This document shows positions 1 to 5,096 of a stretch of DNA of 5,096 nt, piece after piece. Position 1 is the stretch's first letter; each line of letters starts with the position of its first letter. This DNA is from Acholeplasmatales bacterium (lineage in GTDB: Bacteria > Bacillota_I > Bacilli_A > Acholeplasmatales > Anaeroplasmataceae). The notes beneath the pieces were generated by a model. That model did no database searches. It was not told the origin of the DNA and saw nothing but the letters and a program-made list of their open reading frames with translations. The translations under genes were made by a program, and so were the position numbers. The stretch spans positions 1 through 5,096 of the forward strand of contig JAFPIE010000190.1 of assembly GCA_017388605.1 (NCBI GenBank), read 5' to 3'.

Positions 1-330
1 AAAATCCTCAATAGGTAATTCAGGTAAGCATAATCTTTCTGCAGAGGAATTTAATCTCTTTGCGTTTTCGTATGGACGGAATAATTGAATTTTACCATCC
101 TTTGTATGATAAGCCTTCATACCTTCAAAAATTTCAGCACCATAGTGTAGTGCACTAGATGCAGGAGACATTGGGATTGGTCCATATGGAACGATTCTTG
201 CATCATGCCAGCCAATTCCCTCATCATAGTCCATCATAAACATATGATCTGTAAAATATTTACCAAAGCCTAAGGCTCCTTCTGGCTTTGCCTTTGGAGT
301 TTCAATCTTATTAATCTTAATATCTAACAT
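1..330 (-). CDS. ilvE: Branched-chain amino acid aminotransferase, N-terminal part (cut by window edge)
   Basis: This is a PLP-dependent, cytosolic aminotransferase that interconverts leucine, isoleucine and valine with their 2-oxo acids, using glutamate/2-oxoglutarate as amino partner. Only the first 110 codons are present and the frame is still open at base 1; the family is usually about 340-360 residues, so roughly two thirds lie outside, including the PLP lysine. What I see is the class II (eukaryote/Bacillus-like) BCAT N-terminus: [12 protein letters not shown] at residues 20-31, [13 protein letters not shown] at 40-52, [15 protein letters not shown] at 60-74 and [21 protein letters not shown] at 83-103. 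The ATG at 330-328 is preceded by AAGGAG about 8 nt upstream. It is transcribed leftward, divergently from the small membrane protein gene. No T-box or leader peptide fits in the short leader. The family call is firm; the exact substrate range is inferred. Confidence 0.93.
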   Translation of the reverse strand, partial: MLDIKINKIETPKAKPEGALGFGKYFTDHMFMMDYDEGIGWHDARIVPYGPIPMSPASSALHYGAEIFEGMKAYHTKDGKIQLFRPYENAKRLNSSAERLCLPELPIEDF

Positions 331-363
331 AAATAATTTCTCCTTTTTTAAATACTTAAACTA

Positions 364-392
364 ATTATACGCCTATTTTATATCTTTTTAAA
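364..392 (-). promoter_or_regulatory. Putative sigma-A promoter of ilvE
   Basis: On the minus strand, TTTAAA (392-387) lies 17 nt upstream of a perfect TATAAT (369-364). The predicted start is an A near 357, giving a leader of about 27 nt before the ilvE ATG. The -35 matches 4 of 6 consensus bases. The leader is too short for a T-box or an attenuator, so control, if any, would be at initiation. The region is very AT-rich, so chance matches are easy. Confidence 0.6.
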
Positions 393-401
393 TATAATAT
401 T

Positions 402-430
402 TTGAAAAATAAAAAAATGATATATAATAT
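402..430 (+). promoter_or_regulatory. Putative promoter of the small membrane protein gene
   Basis: TTGAAA (402-407) is followed by overlapping -10 candidates: TATAAT at 423-428 (15-nt spacer) or TAATAT at 425-430 (17-nt spacer). If TATAAT is used, the transcript would start at about 435, the first base of the GAGG ribosome site. A second TATAAT lies at 393-398; both sit in an 11-bp direct repeat ATATAATATTT (392-402 and 422-432) exactly 30 bp apart. The exact start is uncertain. Confidence 0.5.
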
Positions 431-448
431 TTGCGAGGTTTAAATGAT

Positions 449-784
449 ATGGAAATTATATTTTATAATATTACAGCTTTAGTTTTAGGCTGTCTATTAA
501 TTTATTATGGTTTATTTTGTTTAATTAAAAAGAATAAAAAGCTTTTTGGTGGATTAACATTAGGAGTATCTGCCTTTTATATTGGATTTGGTATTTGGGG
601 ATTCTTTTTAGCCGATTATCAATTCTTAGTTATTTTAGCAATTCTAGCCTTTACTTTAATTGAAATTATATTCTTTGTCTTATTTAATAAAAAAGAACCA
701 GTGAAAAGAAATGGGAATAACCAAAATAAGAAAAAGGAAGAAAAAGATTCCGATTATCTAGAGGAAGAAAAGAAGGAGGATTAA
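449..784 (+). CDS. Small membrane protein with three predicted helices, unknown function
   Basis: I do not recognise a family. The 111-residue product has three hydrophobic segments, at about residues 4-26, 32-54 and 58-79, split by short charged turns (KKNKK at 27-31, AD at 55-56). A 32-residue cytosolic-looking tail follows, first basic (KKEPVKR, NKKK) and then strongly acidic (SDYLEEEKKED). There is no obvious cleavable signal peptide; the first segment is more likely a membrane anchor. I chose the ATG at 449, behind GAGG at 435-438. An in-frame TTG at 431 is rejected because it precedes the ribosome site and lies almost on the predicted -10. The gene stands alone between the ilvE promoter region and the convergent zinc-ribbon membrane gene, whose stop codon overlaps this one. 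Charged-tail small membrane proteins of this kind are common and uncharacterised in Firmicutes, so no role can be given. Confidence 0.72.
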   Translation: MEIIFYNITALVLGCLLIYYGLFCLIKKNKKLFGGLTLGVSAFYIGFGIWGFFLADYQFLVILAILAFTLIEIIFFVLFNKKEPVKRNGNNQNKKKEEKDSDYLEEEKKED

Positions 785-797
785 TTGTCCTCCTTTT
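771..797. terminator. Bidirectional intrinsic terminator shared by two convergent genes
   Basis: AAGGAGGA (773-780) pairs perfectly with TCCTCCTT (788-795), extendable by a G-U and an A-T pair to 771/797, around a 7-nt loop. T-rich sequence follows on both sides: TTTTCATTTTG rightward and TTCTTTTTCTTCC on the minus strand. The loop holds both overlapping stop codons (782-784 plus, 783-781 minus), and each arm codes for the last residues of one protein. It should stop transcription from both directions. Confidence 0.75.
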
Positions 798-1695
798 CAT
801 TTTGCTTTAATGCCTCAATTTCTTTATTATAATCCTTTTTGAATTTATCTAAGAATTTTGCTCCACCAAATCCACCTAAGGATAAGATTCCTCCAAATAA
901 AACCTTTCTAAAGCCTACCCATCCATTTTGAAAGAAATAGGAGAAGGCATCCTTAGATTCTGTATAACTTATCATATAAGGTATAGAAATAACTAAGAAG
1001 GTTACAACAGATAGAAATACGAATAGCCCTACGGTAATTTTAAGCCATTTCTTACTTGGTGCTTTAGATAAGAATAAACCTAGTGTTGCAAGAATAGGAA
1101 TTAATGCAAGTACACCAGTAAAATAATCATGTAAATTTATGGTTAATAGGATAGGTAAAATAAGACCTAAGCCAATACCAATCAAGACAAATAGAAGTGC
1201 TAAAATATATTTTATGTTAAATCCAGTTGTCTTTTTATTTAGCTCTTCAAGCTTAGATAAATATTCATTCCTACATTCTTTATGTATTGGACAATAATGG
1301 CTTCCAAATAAATCATATTCTGCATCCTTTTTACAAATAGGACATATATGCATTGGTAAATAGCCCATATCCTTTAAGCAATTTATGACATTATCTAGTA
1401 TTTCCTTCATCAAATCAATCTTTTTATTTTTATTTCCCTCAGGTAATGTAACAATAAGTGTATCTGCCTTACTTCCTAAGGATAGAGCTGCACAAGCATT
1501 ACCTAATGCTTCTACCTGTAATGCTTTTATTGCATCCTTTGTAATTTCTTTATCTAATGGGATATAAAAGGATGGTATATTTAATACCATATATTGCCAA
1601 TCCTTAAGATAAATATAATATCCATCCTTTTCCATTACATATATATTTTTATTTCTTTTAAAGCCTAAGCCTTCTATATAATCATCATATTTCAT
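781..1695 (-). CDS. Membrane protein with zinc-ribbon-like Cys/His cluster, unknown function
   Basis: I do not recognise a named family. The product is 304 residues in three parts. Residues 1-112 are a soluble alpha/beta-looking domain that opens with YIEGLGFKRNKNIYVMEKDGYYIYL. A Cys/His cluster follows: C118-x2-C121-x13-C135-x2-H138, with H133 and C141 nearby, resembling a zinc ribbon. A membrane part then has hydrophobic segments at about 162-186, 190-210, 217-243 and perhaps 258-280, with a charged C-terminal tail. I chose the ATG at 1695-1693 because GAGGT (1707-1703) lies 7 nt upstream. The open frame extends 39 codons further, to 1812, but that extension reads through the tRNA gene and its terminator and is rejected. 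The gene is transcribed leftward, away from the tRNA, from its own promoter, and ends in the shared bidirectional terminator. Metal binding and a sensing or regulatory role are guesses from the layout only. Confidence 0.8.
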   Translation of the reverse strand: MKYDDYIEGLGFKRNKNIYVMEKDGYYIYLKDWQYMVLNIPSFYIPLDKEITKDAIKALQVEALGNACAALSLGSKADTLIVTLPEGNKNKKIDLMKEILDNVINCLKDMGYLPMHICPICKKDAEYDLFGSHYCPIHKECRNEYLSKLEELNKKTTGFNIKYILALLFVLIGIGLGLILPILLTINLHDYFTGVLALIPILATLGLFLSKAPSKKWLKITVGLFVFLSVVTFLVISIPYMISYTESKDAFSYFFQNGWVGFRKVLFGGILSLGGFGGAKFLDKFKKDYNKEIEALKQNEKEDN

Positions 1696-1713
1696 AAATA
1701 ATACCTCGTAAGT

Positions 1714-1722
1714 ATTATAACA
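1714..1722 (-). promoter_or_regulatory. Putative extended -10 promoter of the zinc-ribbon membrane gene
   Basis: The minus strand reads TGTTATAAT: a perfect TATAAT (1719-1714) with an extended -10 TG. No good -35 is visible; the place where it should be (about 1737-1742) is the T-tract of the tRNA terminator. The predicted start is near 1707, the first G of the ribosome site, so the leader would be about 12 nt. Confidence 0.6.
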
Positions 1723-1736
1723 AAATAATTTAAAAT

Positions 1737-1765
1737 AAAAAGAAAAAAAGGCATTTTCATGCCTT
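1737..1765 (-). terminator. Intrinsic terminator of the tRNA-Arg unit
   Basis: On the minus strand AAGGCAT (1765-1759) pairs with ATGCCTT (1754-1748) around a GAAA tetraloop, and the stem runs into TTTTTTTC and more T. It begins 12 nt after the encoded CCA end. This is a textbook Rho-independent terminator and marks the tRNA as its own transcription unit, separate from the membrane gene downstream. Confidence 0.9.
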
Positions 1766-1768
1766 AAA

Positions 1769-1872
<104 letters not shown>

Positions 1873-1875
1873 CTT

Positions 1876-1890
1876 GCGTTTTCCGAACGC
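1876..1890 (-). other. 5'-terminal hairpin of the tRNA precursor leader
   Basis: GCGTT and AACGC form a 5-bp stem with a 5-nt loop, starting exactly at the G expected as +1 of the tRNA promoter (1890). A hairpin at the extreme 5' end could protect the precursor or position processing. It is short, so it is supported mainly by its exact placement. Confidence 0.4.
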
Positions 1891-1896
1891 TCAATT

Positions 1897-1925
1897 ATTA
1901 TATAACAGGAATGAAATCATTTCAA
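1897..1925 (-). promoter_or_regulatory. Strong sigma-A promoter of tRNA-Arg
   Basis: On the minus strand TTGAAA (1925-1920), a 17-nt spacer and TATAAT (1902-1897) give a near-perfect housekeeping promoter. The predicted start is G1890, 36 nt before the mature tRNA 5' end. The bases just after the start are GCG, resembling the GC-rich discriminator seen at stringently controlled stable-RNA promoters, though here they begin at +1 and the -10/+1 gap itself is AT-rich. Confidence 0.85.
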
Positions 1926-1959
1926 GTGTTTTTTTAATTTATTTTATTGTTGTTTTCTA

Positions 1960-1989
1960 TTCACTTTTTCACCCTATTTGTGATAAAAT
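1960..1989 (+). promoter_or_regulatory. Putative promoter of mgtE
   Basis: TTCACT (1960-1965) lies 18 nt before TAAAAT (1984-1989), which carries an extended -10 TG at 1981-1982. Transcription would start at about 1995-1997, leaving a leader of about 20 nt. That leader holds a very strong ribosome site, AAGGAGGG at 2002-2009, 7 nt before the ATG. There is no space for an M-box Mg2+ riboswitch between this promoter and the gene. Confidence 0.6.
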
Positions 1990-2016
1990 ATCATAGATGA
2001 TAAGGAGGGTTTAATT

Positions 2017-3423
2017 ATGCCAGAGCGTGACCATGTAGAAGAATTAAAACGAATCTTAGCTTCACCGACCTTATCCGATGAAGACAAGAAGGGTGAATTA
2101 TTACAATATCATGAAAATGATATCGCAGACATGCTTGATGATTTAGATGATTCTGAAAGAAGTGAGCTACATAGAATCTTAGGCGATGAAATCTTCGGTG
2201 AGGTATTACTATATACAGAAGATATCGAAGATCAAATTACATCTATGAAGCCAGCAGAAGCTGCTGATGTCATTGAAAAGATGGATGCCGATGATGCTAT
2301 CGATATTCTAGAAGAGCTAGATGAGGATGACCGTAAGGAAATCGTAGACTTAATGGAGCCAGAGGCAAAAGAGGATATCCAGGATATCTTAAAATATGAT
2401 GATGACCAAATTGGTTCTAAGATGACCAATAACTATGTAAGCATCTTAGTAACAAATTCCGTTAAAACAGCAATGAAGAGAGTTATTGCAGAGGCTGCAG
2501 ATAACGATAATGTATCGAATATTTACGTTGTTGATATTCAAGATAAATTAGTAGGAGTTATTGAGCTTCGTGATTTAATTGTTGCAAGAGAGGGTATAGA
2601 TTTAGGTACAATCGTAAAGCAAAACTATCCATCCTTTAAAGCAACGGATAAGGTTGAGGATTGCTTGGTTCAAATGAGAGAATATGCCCTACCATCCTAC
2701 CCAATTCTAGATGAAAATGGTAAATTGATTGGTGCAATCACCCACGATGACGTTCAAGAGGCAATGGACGAAGAGATGGGTGAGGATTACGCTAAACTCG
2801 GAGGTTTAACTCAAGAAGAGGATTTAGATGAATCTCCATTCCAATCGGTAAAGAAGCGTATCCCATGGCTTGCTGTATTACTTATTCTAGACTTGCTAAT
2901 TTCATTTTCGATGGCGAATTTTGAAAACGTAGTTGCCGTACTTGCCATTATTGCATTCTTCCAAACTCTAGTATTAGATATGGCAGGTAACGCAGGTACA
3001 CAGTCCTTGTCCGTTACTATTCGTATGATTTCAACAAATGATGTAACAGGCAAAAAGATTGCGAAAACGATATTTAAGGAATTCTGTACAGGTATTTTAA
3101 ATGGTATCATTTTAGCAACCATTTCCTTTGGCTTCGTTATGCTTTACCTATTTATATTTAAAAAGGGTGTTGTAAGCGGAAGCGAGTATGATGTAGTACA
3201 GGCAATAACTGCATCTGGAATTGTAGGCGTTGCCTTACTTGTTGCGATGACAGTTTCATCCTTAGTTGGATCTATAATACCTATTATCTTTTATAAGATT
3301 AAGATCGACCCTGCAGTTGCATCAGGTCCATTCATTACAACTATAAACGATGTCACTGCATTATTAATTTATTATGGCTTAGCTGCATTATTATTCTTCC
3401 AGATACTTGGAGTAGGCGCTTAG
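2017..3423 (+). CDS. mgtE: Magnesium transporter MgtE
   Basis: MgtE is a homodimeric, Mg2+-gated inner-membrane channel for Mg2+ uptake. The 468-residue product has the complete family order. An acidic helical N domain (about 5-130) includes PAEAADVIEKMDADDAIDIL at 79-98. Two CBS domains follow (about 135-193 and 200-255), with VSNIYVVDIQDKLVGVIELRDL and LPSYPILDENGKLIGAITHDDV. A connecting helix precedes five membrane helices (about 284-300, 305-325, 352-380, 397-427, 440-465). Family signatures are DMAGNAGTQS at 321-330 and DPAVASGPFITTINDV at 431-446. D445 is the likely counterpart of the pore Asp432 of Thermus MgtE, which needs an alignment to confirm. The many acidic residues of the N and CBS domains fit their role as intracellular Mg2+ sensor. 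The length is close to the usual 450. The ATG has an almost ideal ribosome site. The next gene follows after 17 nt, so the two are probably cotranscribed. Confidence 0.96.
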   Translation: MPERDHVEELKRILASPTLSDEDKKGELLQYHENDIADMLDDLDDSERSELHRILGDEIFGEVLLYTEDIEDQITSMKPAEAADVIEKMDADDAIDILEELDEDDRKEIVDLMEPEAKEDIQDILKYDDDQIGSKMTNNYVSILVTNSVKTAMKRVIAEAADNDNVSNIYVVDIQDKLVGVIELRDLIVAREGIDLGTIVKQNYPSFKATDKVEDCLVQMREYALPSYPILDENGKLIGAITHDDVQEAMDEEMGEDYAKLGGLTQEEDLDESPFQSVKKRIPWLAVLLILDLLISFSMANFENVVAVLAIIAFFQTLVLDMAGNAGTQSLSVTIRMISTNDVTGKKIAKTIFKEFCTGILNGIILATISFGFVMLYLFIFKKGVVSGSEYDVVQAITASGIVGVALLVAMTVSSLVGSIIPIIFYKIKIDPAVASGPFITTINDVTALLIYYGLAALLFFQILGVGA

Positions 3424-3440
3424 GCTAAATTGGAGGATTT

Positions 3441-4214
3441 ATGAATAAACAAGAATTTTTAGAGATGAAGGACGAATTTGCTCTTATCATCTACAATTAT
3501 GAAAAGTTTTTAAAGGATTGTATCTTATTAGATTATAGATATAATGATCAATTCTTTGATTTATTACAAAAGGTTCGTTATTATGAAGTAGAAAATGGTC
3601 TTTTAGCTACATGCTTACAAAACAGAAGCCAAAATCCTGAATTTGATACAACTAAGGTTTTATCTGATTTTAAGGAAGGCTATTCTAAGGAATTAGAGAA
3701 TGCTGTACAGAAGCATAAGGTTGCTCATAGTGTCGTTTCTCATTTAAATGATAATACTCCTGATGAAAATAAGGAATTTGAAAGAATTTATCAAGATTTC
3801 ATTAAGGAAAATCATCCTGTTGTAAAGGCCTTAGTAACTGATGAGGAAAAGGAATTATACGAAAAGCTTAAAATTTTCTATTATGAAAATAACTATAAGG
3901 GATTTATGGAAGCTTACGAATTAAATAAGGATACCTTCAAGGAAGTAGAATATCCTGAGGATTTATTTGCAAAAATTAGCCAGTATTATTATGATATTCG
4001 TAAGAATATTGGTGCAGATTTTACAAAGAGACAAAAGTCTTATCCATTCGTTAAAAAGGATGTATTCCAAGATGATATGACTATTGCAGAAGAGGATGCA
4101 AATCTTAAAACAAGCTACAATAAGCTTTTAGGTGATAACAAAAAGCTTCATCATGATTATATAAAAATGTTTGGCTCTGATATTACTTTAAACGAATTAG
4201 TTAAACAGGCATAG
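3441..4214 (+). CDS. Helical soluble protein of unknown function, mgtE operon partner
   Basis: I do not recognise this family. The 257-residue product has no membrane segment and no signal peptide. It is rich in Lys, Glu, Asp and Tyr and looks almost wholly alpha-helical. Residues 1-60 resemble a helical hairpin (FALIIYNYEKFLKDCILLDYR, then FFDLLQKVRYYEVENGLLA). Residues 74-100 could form a short amphipathic or coiled helix. Residues 134-164 (EEKELYEKLKIFYYENNYKGFMEAYELN) have a TPR-like helix-turn-helix look. The C-terminal 35 residues are again helical. The only cysteines are C27 and C58, so there is no metal cluster. The ATG follows GGAGG at 3432-3436 with a tight 4-nt spacing; no better start exists. 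It lies 17 nt after mgtE with no terminator between, so it is probably cotranscribed, and an intrinsic terminator follows immediately. A link to Mg2+ transport rests only on that position. Confidence 0.85.
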   Translation: MNKQEFLEMKDEFALIIYNYEKFLKDCILLDYRYNDQFFDLLQKVRYYEVENGLLATCLQNRSQNPEFDTTKVLSDFKEGYSKELENAVQKHKVAHSVVSHLNDNTPDENKEFERIYQDFIKENHPVVKALVTDEEKELYEKLKIFYYENNYKGFMEAYELNKDTFKEVEYPEDLFAKISQYYYDIRKNIGADFTKRQKSYPFVKKDVFQDDMTIAEEDANLKTSYNKLLGDNKKLHHDYIKMFGSDITLNELVKQA

Positions 4215-4229
4215 CCTGTTTTTCTTTTC
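4203..4229 (+). terminator. Intrinsic terminator of the mgtE operon, stop codon in the loop
   Basis: AAACAGGC (4203-4210) pairs with GCCTGTTT (4214-4221) around the triloop ATA and runs into TTTCTTTTC. The TAG stop at 4212-4214 straddles the loop and the 3' arm, and the 5' arm codes for the last residues of the unknown protein. A ribosome finishing translation would cover the hairpin, so termination may depend on translation near the stop. Confidence 0.85.
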
Positions 4230-4232
4230 TTA

Positions 4233-4241
4233 TGTTATAAT
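4233..4241 (+). promoter_or_regulatory. Putative extended -10 promoter of the AlkD-like gene
   Basis: TGTTATAAT gives a perfect -10 (4236-4241) with an extended TG. The -35 position falls in the 3' arm of the upstream terminator and matches poorly. The predicted start is G4248, the first base of the weak ribosome site GGGTG, 10 nt before the ATG at 4258. This is identical in form to the promoter of the zinc-ribbon membrane gene. Confidence 0.6.
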
Positions 4242-4257
4242 GATTTTGGGTGTTACT

Positions 4258-4929
4258 ATGATATATGATAGATTAATTGAGTATAAGGATGATAAATACA
4301 AGGAATTTCAATCGAAGCTTGTGCCAAATATAGATAAGGATACTATTATTGGTGTTAGAACACCAGATATGAAAAAAATAGCAAAGGATGTCTTTGGCAC
4401 TCATGAAGCTAATCTATTCTTGCGTGATGTCCCTCATAAATACTATGAGGAAAACCTAGTACATATGTTTTTGGTGTCTATGATTAAGGATTTCGATTTA
4501 TGCATTCAGGAATTAAATTTCTTTTTGCCTTATGTCGATTGCTGGCCTGTATCTGATCAATCGAGTCCAAAGGTATTTCATAAGATGCATAATAAGCTAA
4601 TTGAAATTGTAAAGAATTGGATTCAAAGTGAGCATGTTTATACATCAAGATTTGGTATGAGAATTTTAATGAACGAATACTTAGGTGATGATTTTAAAAT
4701 AGAATATTTAGATTTAATCGCAAACAAAAAGGGTGATGATTATTACCTTAAGATGATGCAGGCATGGTATTTTGCCACTGCCTTAGCAAAAAAATATGAA
4801 GAGACCATTCCTTATTTTGAAAATCATTTATTAGATTCGTTTGTTTTCAAGAAGGCCATTCAAAAGGCTTTAGAAAGCTATCGTGTATCGGATTCCCATA
4901 AAGAATACTTAAAATCCTTAAGAGGCTAA
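4258..4929 (+). CDS. DNA alkylation repair protein, AlkD-like HEAT-repeat DNA glycosylase
   Basis: This family (PF08713 type) removes positively charged alkylated bases such as 7-methylguanine and 3-methyladenine from DNA using a curved stack of HEAT-like helices, without classical base flipping. The 223-residue product matches the usual 220-240. Recognisable parts are GVRTPDMKKIAKDVF at 32-46, the pair W96-x3-D100 in DCWPVSDQSSPKVF (the spacing of Trp109 and catalytic Asp113 in Bacillus cereus AlkD), R131/R135 in SRFGMRILMNEY, and W170 in MMQAWYFATALAKKY, the likely counterpart of Trp187. I chose the ATG at 4258. The in-frame ATG at 4240 overlaps the predicted -10 box and would add MILGVT without any ribosome site. 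A probable NUDIX gene follows after 1 nt, so the two form an operon. The family call is strong; activity on a particular lesion is inferred. Confidence 0.9.
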   Translation: MIYDRLIEYKDDKYKEFQSKLVPNIDKDTIIGVRTPDMKKIAKDVFGTHEANLFLRDVPHKYYEENLVHMFLVSMIKDFDLCIQELNFFLPYVDCWPVSDQSSPKVFHKMHNKLIEIVKNWIQSEHVYTSRFGMRILMNEYLGDDFKIEYLDLIANKKGDDYYLKMMQAWYFATALAKKYEETIPYFENHLLDSFVFKKAIQKALESYRVSDSHKEYLKSLRG

Positions 4930-4930
4930 T

Positions 4931-5096
4931 ATGGAAGAATTATTTTTGAACCTAAAAGATGAAGAATGGCCCTTGACAATTATTGATCATGATAGAACCA
5001 TCGCAAGAGCTATTGTTATAGATGATGAAAAGAATTTCTATTTTGTAAGAGTGAATAGAGATGATGATTTTGGTAAAGCATTCTATATCGAAACCT
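4931..5096 (+). CDS. Probable NUDIX hydrolase, N-terminal part (cut by window edge)
   Basis: Fifty-five codons are present from ATG 4931, open to the window end. It starts one base after the alkylation repair gene's stop, behind AAGAGG at 4920-4925 (5-nt spacing), so translation is probably coupled. The sequence reads TIIDHDRTIARAIVIDDEKNFYFVRVNRDDDFGKAFYIET. The pattern is a beta strand with ARAIVIDDE, a hydrophobic strand FYFVRV, and then DDFGKAFYIET. This resembles the first strands of NUDIX proteins just before the PGGG(V/I)E segment. The diagnostic Nudix box (GX5EX7REUXEEXGU) would lie just past the edge, so the family call is an inference. If right, the product would hydrolyse a nucleoside diphosphate linked to another group, perhaps a damaged nucleotide given its partner. 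Confidence 0.62.
   Translation, partial: MEELFLNLKDEEWPLTIIDHDRTIARAIVIDDEKNFYFVRVNRDDDFGKAFYIET

Noticed and set aside
331..363. T-box or attenuator controlling ilvE.
   Set aside because: The predicted leader is about 27 nt, with no stem-loop and no leader peptide.
431..448. TTG start adding six residues to the small membrane protein.
   Set aside because: It lies upstream of the GAGG ribosome site and nearly on the -10 box; the ATG at 449 is preferred.
1385..1567. Plus-strand open frame of 60 codons.
   Set aside because: It is antisense to the zinc-ribbon membrane gene, has no ribosome site and has low-complexity, Ser-rich composition; it is a shadow.
2232..2429. Minus-strand open frame of 65 codons with a long serine run.
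   Set aside because: It is the reverse complement of the acidic GAT/GAA-rich N domain of mgtE, which creates Ser/Ile codons; there is no start signal.
2811..3122. Minus-strand open frame of 103 codons.
   Set aside because: It is antisense to the mgtE membrane domain, with no promoter, ribosome site or recognisable protein.
4240..4257. Upstream ATG adding MILGVT to the AlkD-like protein.
   Set aside because: It overlaps the TATAAT box and has no ribosome site; family homology fits the start MIYDRL at 4258.

Overview
The window is about two-thirds A+T. It reads as an ordinary chromosomal segment of a low-GC Gram-positive bacterium (Firmicutes: Bacilli or an Erysipelotrichia/Mollicutes-related gut lineage). 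The support is TATAAT promoters, GGAGG-type ribosome sites, a tRNA-Arg(UCU) with encoded CCA, and a Bacillus-like gene set. Tryptophan is read from TGG and all visible stops are TAA or TAG. I cannot place it to genus.

Layout, left to right. Minus strand: the N-terminal 110 codons of a class II branched-chain aminotransferase (ilvE), leaving the window at base 1. Plus strand: a 111-residue, three-helix membrane protein of unknown function. It converges on a 304-residue minus-strand membrane protein with a zinc-ribbon-like Cys/His cluster, and the two stop codons overlap inside a bidirectional terminator. Minus strand: tRNA-Arg(UCU) with its own consensus promoter and a strong terminator. Plus strand: mgtE (Mg2+ channel/transporter), followed after 17 nt by an unrecognised 257-residue helical soluble protein, then a terminator. 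Plus strand: an AlkD-like DNA alkylation repair protein, followed after 1 nt by the start of a probable NUDIX hydrolase that runs off the right edge.

The functional units are ilvE alone, two single-gene membrane-protein units, a tRNA unit, an mgtE plus unknown-gene operon, and an alkD-like plus NUDIX operon that looks like base-damage repair or nucleotide clean-up. No mobile element, CRISPR array, phage gene or recognisable defence system is present. I do not think the window holds a dramatic new system.

The points most worth a second look are: (1) three promoters whose -10 box ends exactly 6 nt before the Shine-Dalgarno, so the mRNA would begin at the ribosome site itself; (2) an 8-bp complementarity between the leader and trailer of the tRNA precursor; (3) an mgtE without room for an M-box riboswitch; and (4) the unknown mgtE partner and the zinc-ribbon membrane protein.
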